A stretch of 64,000 bases of DNA from assembly GCF_002775205.1 (NCBI RefSeq), contig NC_036450.1:6282787-6346786 (forward strand). Reading direction: 5' to 3'. The notes under the pieces were generated by a model. That model was given only the letters and a program-made list of their open reading frames with translations, did no database searches and was not told the origin of the DNA. The position numbers and the translations under genes are program-made. Origin of the DNA: Xiphophorus maculatus (lineage: Eukaryota; Chordata; Actinopteri; Cyprinodontiformes; Poeciliidae). This document shows positions 35,363-47,055 of the stretch, piece by piece. Position 1 is the first letter of the stretch. Each line of letters starts with the position of its first letter.

Positions 35363-35900
35363 AGAAAGTTTGTTTAAAACTATTTTTCTACCTTGTTATG
35401 ATGAGAACGTTTTTTGTTTTAACGAGTTATGTATCTCGTTGACGAGAGAGTTTCTCTTTGTAATTTTCTCGTTATAGTGACTTATGTCTCGTAATAATGC
35501 AAAATGTTGTCATTTAAACTAGTTTTTATCTCAATATAATGGGAAAGTTTTTCTTTTTAACTACTTTTGTAACTTGCACTATTGAAGAAGCTTCTCATTT
35601 TAATGATTTTTTTAGCTAGTTTTAATAAATTTTTCATCTGTTGAGTTTTGAATTTTGTATCATGTTTAACGAGTTTGTATCTTTTTAACGAGAAAATTCA
35701 TCATTTTAACGATTAAATATTGCGAAGGTTTCTCGTTTTAATTTAAATGTGCTTTGTATCTCGTTACAATGCGAAAGTCTGATATTTTAATGAGTTCTGT
35801 GTTTCGTTATATAATTCTTTTCTTTACAATATTGCGAATATTGATCTTTTATCTCATGTCAAATGTTTCAGTGTCAAATACAAACATTTTCATTCTGAAG
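35363..35900. other. No gene seen; T-rich spacer
   Basis: Contains repeated ctcgtt / aacgag words (taacgagttatgtatctcgttgacgagag and similar) at irregular spacing, a decayed simple repeat. No exon. Confidence 0.4.
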
Positions 35901-36600
35901 CAAAAATGAAATGTTTCTCCAGGTGATCCAAGTCGAGCTGAAATGACGCACCTTGAGCGCAACAAAGGTCCAGCTGCGGGTTTTCTGGGTCTGGCGCTCT
36001 GTCTGCGGTGTTGCATCAAGCCGCACACCAGGTCGTGCGCGATCATCACGTACAGCAGGAAGATGAGCACAGCGGGATCCATTCAAGCAGAGCTAGAGCT
36101 CCTCCTGCAAAACCACCAGGTGTCAACAGAACCAGAGGCCGATGGTGATGAAGAGGAAGAGGAGGAGGTGAAGTTACCTTGATATGCGCTCCAACTTCAG
36201 GCGCTCAGCTCGCACGTTTCTCCCCATGACAACGCGCCATGTTCAGAAATCCTCCCCTGGTTTTCGTGAAATGAGGATTTTCATGTTTTTTCTTATTTTT
36301 TAGCCCCGGTTTTCCCTCCTGCCTCCCTCGGAAACAGCAGATGGGGGTCGCGCTGCAGCTGCAGCAGCTCAGAGGGGACACCGGAGGATGTTGCCGTAGA
36401 GACGCGACCGTTGCTAAGGGCATCGTGTCGTCATCACTTCATCACGAGGTCCGGCGGAGTGAAACCTGTCGGCAGGTTTACAGGCAAGAGGATTTAAAAC
36501 TCGCCATTCATTATGTGAGGAAGGTTTTACTGGGATTTTGTGGAAAAGAGAATCAAAAAGTGATGGTTTTTAAAAAGATTTCACAAATAAAAACATGAAA
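35901..36600. other. GC-rich promoter-like block with competing candidate exons
   Basis: A CpG-containing island in AT-rich DNA, so a real promoter is likely. Candidate minus-strand exons: ATG at 36,226 encoding MGRNVRAERLKLERIS before a CAAG|GTAACT donor; and ATG at 36,082 encoding a hydrophobic, signal-like MDPAVLIFLLYVMIAHDLV before a CAAG|GTGCGT donor. They do not join in frame. A plus-strand candidate starts at 36,062 (MSTAGSIQAELELLLQNHQ, acidic run, then a GTGAAG donor). A plus-strand AATAAA near 36,587 could end a short transcript. I cannot choose between them. Confidence 0.35.
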
Positions 36601-37084
36601 ACTCAAGTGTGAATTTTTTATTCAGCACCTCAGAGCTAAAGATTATGACAAAGTAGGAACAGGCTAAGGAAAATATAGAAAACAAGACAATAAAGACATA
36701 TTATGAAAATAAAGTCCAAATAATACGAGAATAAACACATTTTATAAATTTACTCTCGTAATTAGCTTAATATTGTATTATGACTTTATTTTCCTAATTT
36801 TACTGTTTTTATTTTAACACAGTGGTAATCCTCCGTCATAAAACAATCCACTAACAGCTGCACGTCTTTTGAAAGACATCAGTTGAGCTCCTGCAACACA
36901 AACAATTTTTATCACCATTGGTACTGAAGTCCATATGGGTCTGGACTTTGACTAAAATTAAGGTATTTTTCAGCCTTTAATGTTGCACAGAAGAGTATTT
37001 TTTGCCATCTATTGCAAGCAGTTTCTATTATGTTTGGAGTGGCTCTTTGCCCAGGGTGCCATCTTGTCAGGGGGCGTTGTGAGT

Positions 37085-37295
37085 ACTAGAGGGACGGAAA
37101 TCATTTACTCCTAGAAAGGCTGCCAGAAACTACAACTAACATGTTGGTGTCTCTTAAACAGGTTAGAATATATCTGTGGGCTAAACAAAACTTGTTCATT
37201 ACAATTTTTACACAAAATCATTTTTAGATAATCAGATTTCAGTCTGATCAGTTCTTCCTATTTGAGACTTTTTAAACTACTAAACATGAACAGAT
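37085..37295 (+). repeat. Partial copy of the membrane-protein intron segment
   Basis: Homologous to 40,022-40,215 and 55,132-55,325 (gacggaaatcatttactcctag, acatgttggtgtctcttaaacagg). It is the third, shortest copy, and a Rex1 LINE abuts its right end. Confidence 0.75.
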
Positions 37296-38655
37296 ATAAC
37301 TTAGACTTAGACTGACTTTATTGTCATTTTGCATGCACAGGGTGAATACAGAACGAAATTTCGTTGCATACGGCTCAGGACAATGTTTTGAGCTTTCAAT
37401 GTTGTGAGGTTACTCCAGAATAAAATAAAATACAGTATAAAATATGAATATAAATATGAATATAAAATATAAAGTGCAGTAATGACAGTAAAATAGAAGT
37501 TATTTAGCTCTGTACATGTGCAAGGTATAAAGTGGAGACCAGTTTTTGAGTGCAGTCCAGTTAAGAGTTCAGCAGTCTGATGGCAAGTGGGAAAAAGCTG
37601 TTTCGGAACCTGGTGGACCTGCACCGGATGCTGCAGAACCTCTTTCCAGAGGGCAGCAGGGAGAACAGTCCATGGTGGGGGTGTGAGGGGTCACTGATGA
37701 TGTTTCGGCCTCGGGACACGCAGCGCTGGGATGAAATGTCCTGGATGGAGGGAAGGGGGGCCCCGATGATCCTTTCTGCTGTCCGCATCACTCTCCTCAC
37801 GTTCTTCCAGTCGGAGGCGCTGCAGCTTCCACACCACACAGAGAGGCAGCTGGTCAGAATGCTCTCTATGGTGCTTCTGTAGAACGTCTTGAGGATGGGC
37901 GGGGGCAGGTGTGCTCTTCTCATCCTCCGCAGGAAATACAAGAGTTTCTGTGCCCTCTTGACCAGAGACGTGGTGTTCCCAGTCCAGGTGAGGTCGTTAG
38001 TGATGTGCACCCCCAGGAATTTGGTGCTGCTGACCACCTCCACAGCCGAGCTGTTGATGAGCAGTGGAGCGTGGCTGGGCCGGTTCTTCCTGAAGTCGAC
38101 GATCATCTCCTTCGTCTTGTCAACGTTCAGGATCAGGCTGTTGTCTCTGCACCAGTCCACCAGCTGCTCCACCTCCTCTCTGTAGTCCAGGTCGTTGTCG
38201 TCTCTGATGAGGCCCACCACCGTTGTGTCGTCAGCAAACTTCACGATGTGGTTGGTGGCGAACCTGGGGGCGCAGTCGTGTGTCATCAGAGTGTACATCA
38301 GAGGGCTCAGGACGCAGCCCTGAGGGGAGCCTGTGCTGAGGGTGATGACATCGAAGGTGTGTTGTCCGATCCGGACTGACTGAGGTCTGTCGGTGAGGAA
38401 GTCTAGCAGCCAGTTGCGCAGAGGGGTGCTGAAGCCCAGGTGTCCCAGTTTTCCTGCCAGATGCTGTGGGATGATTGTGTTGAACGCTGAGCTGAAGTCC
38501 AGGAACAACATCCGCACATGAGTGTTCTTCTCCTCCAGGTGAGCCAGGCTCAGGTGTAGGGTGGAGGAGATGGCGTCCTCAGTGGAGCGGTTTCGGCGGT
38601 AGGCAAACTGGAACGGGTCGAATGTGGAGGGGACTCTGGAGACGATGGGTATTTC
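37296..38655 (-). mobile_element. Rex1-type LINE, 5' truncated
   Basis: One long minus-strand frame (from about 38,655 to the stop at 37,561) encodes [49 protein letters not shown] and the C-terminal [11 protein letters not shown] segment of Rex1/Babar-group reverse transcriptases. The catalytic ADD is present. The 3' region ends in actttattgtcattttgc-type sequence (minus strand reads gacaataaagtcag), typical of this family. The endonuclease region is absent because of 5' truncation. This is the best-preserved LINE frame in the window but it cannot move on its own. Confidence 0.88.
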
Positions 38656-40013
38656 ACCTTGTTGGGTATTTTTATGTTTTTTCTCCCAGTTTGGTTCAGA
38701 TCCGGATGAAAAAGTGGTTCTTCAGCGTCAGACTGAACCCAAAGCTAATAAACTCCTTGTTTTGCTGCTGAAGAGAAGAAAAGTCAAACCGCAGGGAAGC
38801 GATAAAGTTTCACTGCACAGCAATTAGGTTTTAATGCTGTTTAACAAATTACTCTCTGCAGCGTTTCAGGGCACAATTGATTTGATTTAAAACTTAATTT
38901 TACTCAACGTTGTTCTGTTAATGTAAGAAACTTAATAAATTATTGATACACAGATTTACATTGTGGTCAGATATTAAATTGCTTTAATAAAGGAGAAACC
39001 TTTCAGTTGCAAACTGAAAATGTTGTCTGTTGCTTTTAGGAATATTTATCTGAACATGGCAACTAGCTTGTGATGCTGAAGTTGATATTTGATGTCAAAA
39101 TGAAGATTTGACTTTTCAAATTTTGAGCTGAAAACAGTTTTAGATGCATAAAATCTTGTTTTTATACTTTTCTGGGATAAAAATGTGAAACATCACAATA
39201 TATGGGAAACAAATGAGTTTACACTCATCAGATTTTTCAAAATACATAATTCAGTGATAAATCATATGGAGAGACCTGGTTTTAATTTAAAAAAGCAAAA
39301 TGGTGCAAGTGTAAAGGAAATAGAAGAAATGAAATCAAAATGAAAAGAATCAAAAGACAAGAGCTTTAAAATTAGCTTTATTTATGATCAGTTTGAAACA
39401 GGCGACCATGTCAACATAAAGGTTTTTCATTTCTTCTCCATTCTTCATTTGAACACAAATATTAATAAAGCTGAAGAATTTGGGAAGACAATTATAAAAA
39501 ACTACCTGAAAACTGACATTATCTCCTAACAGCTCTTTGACATCTGGATTATTTTCTACCAGCTTCAGTTAAATGATTAATTATTTTGTTTTTATGTTTT
39601 TGTGGTTGATGGAAACACAAGTTATGTGACACATATTTTACTGAAAAGTTATTTTCAGTTAAAGTTAATAAAGGATCAAAATCTAATCTAAAACTAAAAT
39701 CTGCTCAGAACTGCAAGGTTCCCACTTCAGCGCCCGCTAACGCAGCAGTGATTTATTATTCAGTCCCGTTTCATGCAGCTTAGCGGTACTGAGAGCCACG
39801 ATGTCGCTCCGACTTCCCCATGCTGGAGGTCCGGATCCCCTCAGATCTGCATTAATCAGCGCTCTGGCTTTGTGTTTTCTGTGTAAATGTGTGTTTGTTT
39901 ACATGTAGGTGTGATCATTTAGGGTGACACAAGCAGTTCTCCTGCTGTTATATCACCTGCAATTCCCAAAGCCACCATTAGGCGGCAGCAAAGCTCCCCG
40001 TGTCACTCCTCCT
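38656..40013. other. No gene seen
   Basis: A 45-codon plus-strand frame after a ctcccag acceptor (38,690-38,827) is not recognisable. The rest is AT-rich with no identifiable repeat except the immediate approach to the duplicated segment at 40,014. Confidence 0.45.
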
Positions 40014-40415
40014 CCTCCCTCGAGGCTGAAAGAGAGACGGAAATAATTTACTCCTAGAAAGGCTGAAAAAAACTACAACAAACATGTTGGTGTCTCTTAA
40101 ACAGGTTAGGATATGTCTGTGGGCTAAACAAAACCTGTTCATTACAATTTTAACACAAAATCATTCTTAGATAATCAGATTTCAGTCTGATTAGTTCTTC
40201 CTTTTTGAGCTGTTTTAGGGCGTCTTGTCTCTTTAAATCCAAATAAGCTGCTGGCCACGCCCCACAACTCAACGTTTACACTCTCACCTAAAAATGGATA
40301 TAAACAGATCTGCTATATTAGAACCATACATCTTTGAAAAGCAGAAGTGGCGCCTCCTGCACAACCAACGAGAATGCAGCAAGTGGTTTCTGGATGGTAA
40401 GTCAACAACAAAACA
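40014..40415 (+). repeat. Duplicated block, copy B of 55,124-55,520
   Basis: Near-identical to 55,124-55,520, including the intron-side sequence next to the membrane-protein exon (tcgaggctgaaagagagacgg). Homology stops within a few bases of the exon boundary, so the exon itself is missing here. To the right, homology ends at aacaaaacacttg. Confidence 0.85.
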
Positions 40416-40635
40416 CTTGAGAAATCGGTTTGTTTCAATTCAGTTAAAAAATAAAGGCAGCTCCTGTGTTCAGGCTACCACTTATTAATAATCACAAAAT
40501 AAACATCAGTTCTGAAAACAATACTGTAACGGACTCGATGTTTTTCACAACGCCGTATAAGGGCCATTGTAAATAGAAAAAAAGAGTAAATTTCCACCAA
40601 AAAAATGTTTAGTTTAATGTAAAATTTTGAAATTT

Positions 40636-40846
40636 GGGCGTGCCGTGGTGGCGTAGCGGTTGGCGCGACCCGTATTTGGAGGCCTTGAGTACTCGACGCG
40701 GCCGTCGCGTGTTTGACTCCCGGACCCGACGACATTTGCCGCATGTCTTCCCCCCTCTCCTTCCCTGTTTCCTGTCAGCCTACTATCATTTAAGGGACAC
40801 CAGAGCCCACAAAAGACCCCATGGAGGGGTAAAAAAAAAAATTTGA
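40636..40846 (+). mobile_element. tRNA-derived SINE-like repeat, second family
   Basis: The head gggcgtgccgtggtggcgtagcggttggcgcgac resembles a tRNA A-box region. gtgtttgactcccggaccc is a decayed B box. The body continues tttgccgcatgtcttcccc, a common fish SINE, and ends before an A-run. It differs from the SINE at 5,651. Confidence 0.75.
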
Positions 40847-41249
40847 ATTTTAACTTTTTTCCAGAAATTTTTTGAGATTAAACTCAAAATTTGAGTTTTT
40901 TTCCTTTTTCTGTTTAGTTTTCCTTAATATGCCTTTGTAATTCTTTGTGTGGGACATGTTTGTGTGTTCTTGGTGTTACTGAATACTGATACATTAGTAG
41001 AGCTGGTGTTAATCAGTTGCTATGGCAACAGGTTTGTGTGTAGCATAGCTGACACACAGACTGATTAAAAAGAAGAATATGAGTGGTTATGATTTATTAT
41101 TAAAACTGTTTTCTGCGTTATTCTCCCTTTCACGAGGCTCACCGCACTAGATTAATAATCTCCAGGTTTCATTCATTTAATCAACAGAGTTGTTCTGCTG
41201 CAGCAGCACGGCGATTAATGACAAGTAAAAAAAATAGTCTTTTTGGCCT

Positions 41250-41590
41250 CCAATGTGGTTTGCTTTCACACTGCATTGTGTCAAACAAACCAAACACACT
41301 GAAGAACCTATTAACCTCCTCACATGTGGTGGCGCTACAACAGGAACCACTGAAGGTAACAACACAAAAACCTCTGAAGAAGACACTGAGTGCAACCTCC
41401 TTCTTCACAGAAATTAAACAAATGGAGTAGCGTCAGTCGTACCAGTTTCTTTTTGTGTTTGGTAAAAGTCCAAAAGAAATTCCTCCCATTAGCGCTAGAC
41501 GCTTTGGGTTTGTTTCAAAGGTGGGACCAAGTCAGTGTTTTACAAAACTCAAATCTTTATCCTCAAGTCCCAAGTCAAGTCTCAAGTCCA
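41250..41590 (+). repeat. Partial MITE of the ggtgttttcacacc family, TRIM unit B
   Basis: Shares gtggtttgctttcacac, gtgtcaaacaaacc, aaaacctctgaagaag and cttcttcaca with 10,173-10,687, and is nearly identical to 55,785-56,110 in unit C. It was therefore already present before the unit duplicated. Confidence 0.7.
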
Positions 41591-41593
41591 GAG

Positions 41594-41876
41594 TTTCCCC
41601 CAGTGTATTAAAATCCTGGCGGGCCACCAGGCTTTACTTGTGCCCCCACCAGGCTTAGCATTGCTTATTTATTACATTTTTTTTATGTTGGCATTTTTGA
41701 ACACTTTACAGTCGATGTTGTGATGTTAATCTTCCAATAACACATAATTATCACGGGATATTTTCAAATTTCCTGTCAACTTTAAACATTTTTTAACTCA
41801 AAATCACGACGGGCCGCTGGATGAATGACTGCCAAGCGCCCAACTACCAGGCTTAGCAAGTTTTCTGGGGAAAACC
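41594..41876. mobile_element. Short element with gtttcccccag / ctggggaaaac ends, unit B
   Basis: Imperfect terminal inverted repeats agtttcccccag and ttctggggaaaac enclose about 280 bp with the internal palindrome cctggcgggccaccagg. Copy C has the same element at 56,115-56,398, and a partial one lies at 1,380-1,440. CAG/CTG termini suggest a hAT-type MITE. Confidence 0.7.
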
Positions 41877-41918
41877 TTGAAGTCCAAAAGTCTGAAACTT
41901 TTAATTTCAAGTCATTTT

Positions 41919-42063
41919 CTTTTATTATTTTTTTTTAGTATTCAAAGTTTTTAATTAAAAGTTTTTTGTTTTTTTATATTAGTTTTATTAATTTTAGATA
42001 CGTTACAATATAAAGAACAAAGAAGAAACCTGTGCCGCCACACACATACAAACAAACAAACGA

Positions 42064-42095
<32 letters not shown>

Positions 42096-44670
42096 ATCTA
42101 CAACAAAATACCCCACAAGCACGAGAAACAGGGTGTCAATCCTCTCTTCCAGTCCATGTCATCCCTCAGCCATCAAGAGCGGGGAACCAAAAGCAGGCAA
42201 GAATAAATAGAGCTATAAAACAAAATAATAATAATAAAAAATAAAAATAAAATAAAATCCTAGGGACCAAGCAGAAAAGACTCAAGGGGACCCCAAAGTG
42301 TCAAAAATTTATCTGATTTGTGATTGAGATCATGGGTCAGCTTTTCCAAAGGAAGGATAACAGATATCTGTGTGAGCCACATATTTACTGTGGGGGCAGA
42401 AGGAGAAGTCCATTGTAACAAAATACATTTCTTGGCAAGAAATTGAAGAATCGTAAACAAGGATTTAGAATGTGCATCGAAATGATTGGGGGAAACATTT
42501 AGAAGATAGAACACAGGAGACAAAGAAAAGCGAACACCCAAAACCTTTTCAATCACCAAATGTACGTCCCTCCAAATGGTCCTTAATAAATCACATGACC
42601 AGAATAGATGGAGAAAAGTACCTCTGTGCCTCAAACATTTGCAGCACAGATTGGAACGGTTGGGGAACATTCTCTGAAGACGAACAGGGGTATAGTAGGA
42701 TCTATAGAAAAGTTTGAAATTCTGTACTTGTATAGAAATAGAAGTGCACTGAGGAAAGGTTCCATTGCAAATCTTAAGCCAATCTAAAGGGCTGAATTTC
42801 ATCTCCAGATCGCGCTCCCACAACCGCTTGACAGAGTCAAAGCTTGATGGTACAGAGCAGAGTAAGGATGCATAGAATTTGGAAATCCGACCTTTAGGAG
42901 AATTGGTGGAAACCAGAACATTTTCTAAGTCTGTCAGTTCGCTACGGAATGCATTGGACCGAAATAACGAATCCATAAAATGTCGAATCTGAAGATATTT
43001 ATAAAAATCTTTCTGAGGAATGTTGCTCTTGTCCCTGATTTGATTAAATGATTTGATAGCACCGGAAATCAACAAATCAGAGAAATCATTCAGACCAGAA
43101 CAAGACCAGCTCAATAGGCCAATACTTCTAATAGAAGTTGGTAGGTCTGGGTTTAAAGTCAGGGGGGATCTAATTGAGATAAAGGAGGGAATATTCAAGT
43201 ATTTCCTTATGTCTTGCCAAGCTAACAAAGTACTATAAACTACCATGTTTTCCTTCAATGAATCCAATGATTCATTGAGATCTAAGTTATTGATAAAAGG
43301 GAGAGAACTTAACCTTCTAGGACAGCATGAAAAAGATTCAAGGCCCCGCCATAAGCAGGTGTCTCTACTAGAAAACCAGTCAGACATCATTTTAAGCTGA
43401 GCAGACCAGTAGTAGAGCTGCAAATTGGGTAAAGATAAACCTCCCAACTGCTTGGGTTTAGTAAGAGTGGAGAACCTAATTCATTGATGCTTATTGTTCC
43501 AAATAAAACGAGAAATATGAGAATTAAGGGATTTAAAGAATGTAAGGGACAAATAGCAAGGAAGGTTTTGAAACAGGTAGTTTAAGGGAGGGAGTATATT
43601 CATTTTTATTGTATTAACCCTACCGAGAAGTGATATAGGTAAAGTAGACCATTTCGACAGATCATTCTTAATGTTCTGAACTAAGGGGGAGTAGCTTGAT
43701 GGGAATAGGTCTTTCAGATCAGGGGTAATAAAAATGCCCAAGTACTTGAAACCTCTTTTAGATGTATGAAAAATAGGTTGTAGCATCATATCTTGGGGGA
43801 TATTGAAAGGAGAAGCGACAGACTTGCCTAAATTAATTTTATAACCCAAAAGAGCACCAAATTTATCTATGGAACTAAGTACAGCCGGGACCGATTTATT
43901 TGGGTTTTTCAGGTATAAAAGGACATCATCCGCAAAAAGAGAGATCACATGGTGATCTTCACCTATCCTAATTCCAGATATGTCTGGGTTAGATCTAATA
44001 GCCACAGCTAAAGGTTCAATGAACAACGTAAACAACAAAGGAGACAAGGGGCACCCCTGTCTACAACCCCTATGAACAGAAAAGCTGTCTGACAGCAAAC
44101 CGTTAGTATTTACCATGGCTACTGGACTGGAATAGAAGGCTTTAATCATGTTAATAAAATTAGGGCCCATGCCAAATTTCTGTAAAACTAGGAATAAAAA
44201 GGGCCATTCTACCCGATCAAAGGCCTTTTCTGCATCAAGAGAGATAAGCAAAGCAGGGTCTTTATGTTGATTAAGATAATGAATGACGTTTAGAGCACGA
44301 CGCACATTGTCTGTTCCATATCTAGATTTTACAAAACCTGTCTGGTCGGGGTTTATTATCTTTGGAAGAATTTTTTCTAGTCTCCGCGCCAACACCTTAG
44401 CAACAATTTTGTAATCAACATTAAGGAGACTAATAGGTCTATAGGATGAGCAATCTAGGGGATTTTTTATCTTTCTTCAACAAGAAGCTAATAGAAGCAA
44501 AACTCCAAGATGGAGGCACACCTCCTGCTAAGATATCGTTTATAGCAGGTAAAAAGATGGGATGGATCTCGGGCCAGAACTTCTTAAAAAATTCCAGTGG
44601 AAATCCATCATGACCAGGACATTTTCCATTTGGCGTCGATTGGATTGCCACCCAAACCTCCTCAGGTGTA
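41919..44670 (-). mobile_element. L1-type LINE, 5' truncated, 16-bp target duplication
   Basis: Exact 16-bp duplication aatttcaagtcatttt at 41,903-41,918 and 44,671-44,686; unit C has the empty site near 56,428. The minus-strand translation gives NGKCPGHDGFPLEFFKKFWP, DQTGFVKSRYGTDNVRR, LDAEKAFDRVEWPFL, GCRQGCPLSPLLFTLFIEP and FADDVLLYL, then the C-terminal region to 42,260. The RT catalytic FADD is intact, but at least two frameshifts or stops separate the three frames and the endonuclease is absent. The 3' end is T-rich on the plus strand at 41,919. Inactive. 2,752 bp. Confidence 0.95.
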
Positions 44671-44686
44671 AATTTCAAGTCATTTT

Positions 44687-45350
44687 GAATCTTTTTTTTA
44701 AACAATGTTGCAGTTAAATGTTAAATATAAATAATAGGCCATGTTTTCTTTTATTCATCTCAAATCTTGATAGAACATGTGCAGAACACAAAGTATAAAA
44801 AAAACATTTTAAAATTGCATTTAAAAATATTGCACAGTCCAGTTAAACTTAGCTGCAAGAATGGTCATACTTAAGCTATAATTTTCCAGAATACAGAGAG
44901 GAAAATAAGTATTTGAACACCCTGTGACTTTGCAAGTTCTCCCACTTAGAAATCATGGAGGGGTTTGAAATTTTCACCTTAGGTTCATGTCCACAGTGAG
45001 AGACATAATCTAAAGAAAATCTGGAAATCCAGGAGTGCATGTGCTATTATACAGACAAATGGTAACATTTAATCATGTTCCTTGATAATATTAGTTTACA
45101 ATCATGTTTACTTTATTAAGTATATTTCTTAACAACAGTTGGGCCCATTAGTATTAATTATTGTCTTTTTACCTAAGATGAACCTCATGGTCTTATAAAA
45201 CTTTAGGTGTAACATTGGCAGGATTATTTTTATGATCTGAACTTTGAGGCTGGGCGTAACCAAGATCTGCTTTGGGTGAACCTGATTGGCTGCAGCCTCT
45301 CTGCACTGAAACATGAGACATAAATCAGGTCAAACCAGTTTCTGTTACGA
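44687..45350 (+). promoter_or_regulatory. 5' flank of TRIM copy B
   Basis: Nearly identical to 56,443-57,104 upstream of copy C. Upstream of the ATG it has a reverse CCAAT box (gattggctgcag at about 45,284-45,295). No TATA box and no other gene are seen. Confidence 0.45.
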
Positions 45351-45360
45351 GGAAGTGAAA
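45351..45360 (+). promoter_or_regulatory. ETS-IRF composite-like motif before TRIM copy B
   Basis: GGAAGTGAAA fits the ETS-IRF composite pattern GGAANNGAAA, 31 bp before the ATG at 45,391. A further agtttctg nearby resembles half of an interferon-stimulated response element. Function is inferred from the motif only. Confidence 0.5.
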
Positions 45361-45390
45361 CGCAGACAGTCACTGTGGCTGAGAGCAGAA

Positions 45391-47055
45391 ATGGAGCAGA
45401 GTCAGCTAAACCGAGAGACCATCTCCTGTTCAATCTGTCTGGATCTACTGACGAATCCAGTGACTACTCCCTGTGGACACAGCTACTGTATGAACTGTAT
45501 TAAAGGTCACTGGGATGAAGAGGATCAGAAAAGAATCCACAGCTGCCCTGAGTGCAGAGAGACCTTCATACCAAGACCTGTTTTGAAGAAAAACACAATG
45601 CTAGCAGCTTTAGTGGAGCAGCTGAAGAAGACTGGACTCCAAGCTGCTCCTGCTGACCACTGTTATGCTGGACCTGAAGATGTGGCCTGTGATTCCTGCA
45701 CTGGAAGAAAACTGAAAGCCATCAAGTCCTGTTTAGTCTGTCTGACCTCTTTCTGTGAGAAACACCTTCAGCCTCATTTTGATTCAGCTGCATTAAAGAA
45801 ACACAAGCTGGTGGAGCCGTCCAAGAACCTCCAGGAGAACATCTGCTCTAAGCATGATAAGTTGTTGGAGGTCTTCTGCCGTACTGATCAGAAGTGTATC
45901 TGTTATCTCTGCACTATGGATGAACATAAAGGTCACGAAACTGTGTCAGCTGCAGCAGAAAGGACTGAGAGGCAGAGAGAGCTGGAGGAGAGACGAGGAA
46001 ACATCCAGCAGAGAATCCAGGACCAGGAGAAAGATGTGAAGCTGCTTCAACAGGAGGTGGAGGCCATCAATCGCTCTGCTGATAAAACAGTGGAGGACAG
46101 TGAGAAGATCTTCACCCAGCTGATCCGTCTCCTCCAGAAAAGAAGCTCTGAGGTGAAGCAGCAGATCAGATCCCAGCAGGAAACAGTAGTGAGTCGAGTC
46201 AAAGATGTTCAGGAGAAGCTGGAGCAGGAGATCACTGAGCTGAAGAGGAAAGACGCTGAGCTGGAGCAGCTCTCACACACAGAGGATCACAACCAGTTTC
46301 TCCTCAACTACCCCTCACTGCCAGCACTCAGTGAGTCTACACACTCATCCAGCATCAACATCCGTCCTCTGGGACACTTTGAGGACGTGACAGCAGCTGT
46401 GTCAGAGCTCAGAGACATACTACAGGACGTCCTGAGAGACTCATGGACAAAGATCTCACTGATGGTCACTGAGGTGGATGTTCTACTGTCAGAACCAGAA
46501 CCAAAGAGCAGAGCTGGATTCTTAAGATATTCATGTGAAATCACTCTGGATCCAAACACAGCACACATATGGCTGAGACTATCAGAGGGGAACAGGAAGG
46601 TGACATTGATGAATAGAGATCAGTCTTATTCTAGTCACCCAGACAGATTCACTAAATGGTGTCAGGTTCTAAGTAGAGAGAGTCTGACTGGACCTTGTTA
46701 CTGGGAGGTGGAGTGGAGAGGGTTAGTTTCTGTAGCAGTCGCATACAAGAGTATCAGCAAAGCAGGATGGGGTGATGAATGTAAATTTGGATATAATGAT
46801 AAATCTTGGGCATTAGATTCTTATCAAAACAAATGTATTTTTTGGCACAACGACATTCCAACCTCCATCTCAGGTCCAGTTTCCTCCAGAGTCGGAGTGT
46901 ACCTGGATCACAGAGCAGGTATTCTGTCCTTCTACAGCGTCTCTGAAACCATGACTCTCCTCCACAGAGTCCAGACCAGATTCACTGAACCGCTACTGGC
47001 TGGAGTTGGGATTTATGATACTAGATCCTCAGCAGAGTTCTGTAAACCCAGATAG
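45391..47055 (+). CDS. TRIM-family E3 ubiquitin ligase, copy B (554 aa, single exon)
   Basis: Same architecture as copy A: RING with all eight zinc ligands, two B-boxes, coiled coil, PRY-SPRY. An upstream in-frame ATG at 45,313 would add 26 residues, but the corresponding frame of copy C has a stop, so the shared MEQSQ start is used. The linker before PRY is two codons shorter (LLSEPEPKS against LLSEPDPEPKS in A). SPRY changes against C cluster in short stretches, e.g. GDECKFGYNDKSWALDSYQN and the C-terminal GIYDTRSSAEFCKPR. TAG stop at 47,053-47,055; AATAAA at 47,460-47,465. Intact and probably functional. Confidence 0.92.
   Translation: MEQSQLNRETISCSICLDLLTNPVTTPCGHSYCMNCIKGHWDEEDQKRIHSCPECRETFIPRPVLKKNTMLAALVEQLKKTGLQAAPADHCYAGPEDVACDSCTGRKLKAIKSCLVCLTSFCEKHLQPHFDSAALKKHKLVEPSKNLQENICSKHDKLLEVFCRTDQKCICYLCTMDEHKGHETVSAAAERTERQRELEERRGNIQQRIQDQEKDVKLLQQEVEAINRSADKTVEDSEKIFTQLIRLLQKRSSEVKQQIRSQQETVVSRVKDVQEKLEQEITELKRKDAELEQLSHTEDHNQFLLNYPSLPALSESTHSSSINIRPLGHFEDVTAAVSELRDILQDVLRDSWTKISLMVTEVDVLLSEPEPKSRAGFLRYSCEITLDPNTAHIWLRLSEGNRKVTLMNRDQSYSSHPDRFTKWCQVLSRESLTGPCYWEVEWRGLVSVAVAYKSISKAGWGDECKFGYNDKSWALDSYQNKCIFWHNDIPTSISGPVSSRVGVYLDHRAGILSFYSVSETMTLLHRVQTRFTEPLLAGVGIYDTRSSAEFCKPR

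Noticed and set aside
37909..38379. 156-codon plus-strand frame
   Set aside because: Antisense of the Rex1 reverse transcriptase frame.
38690..38827. Possible plus-strand exon after a ctcccag acceptor ([18 protein letters not shown])
   Set aside because: Unrecognised, isolated, with no partner exon; likely chance.
45313..45390. N-terminal extension of TRIM copy B from an upstream ATG
   Set aside because: The homologous frame in copy C has a stop, and the MEQSQ start is shared by all copies.
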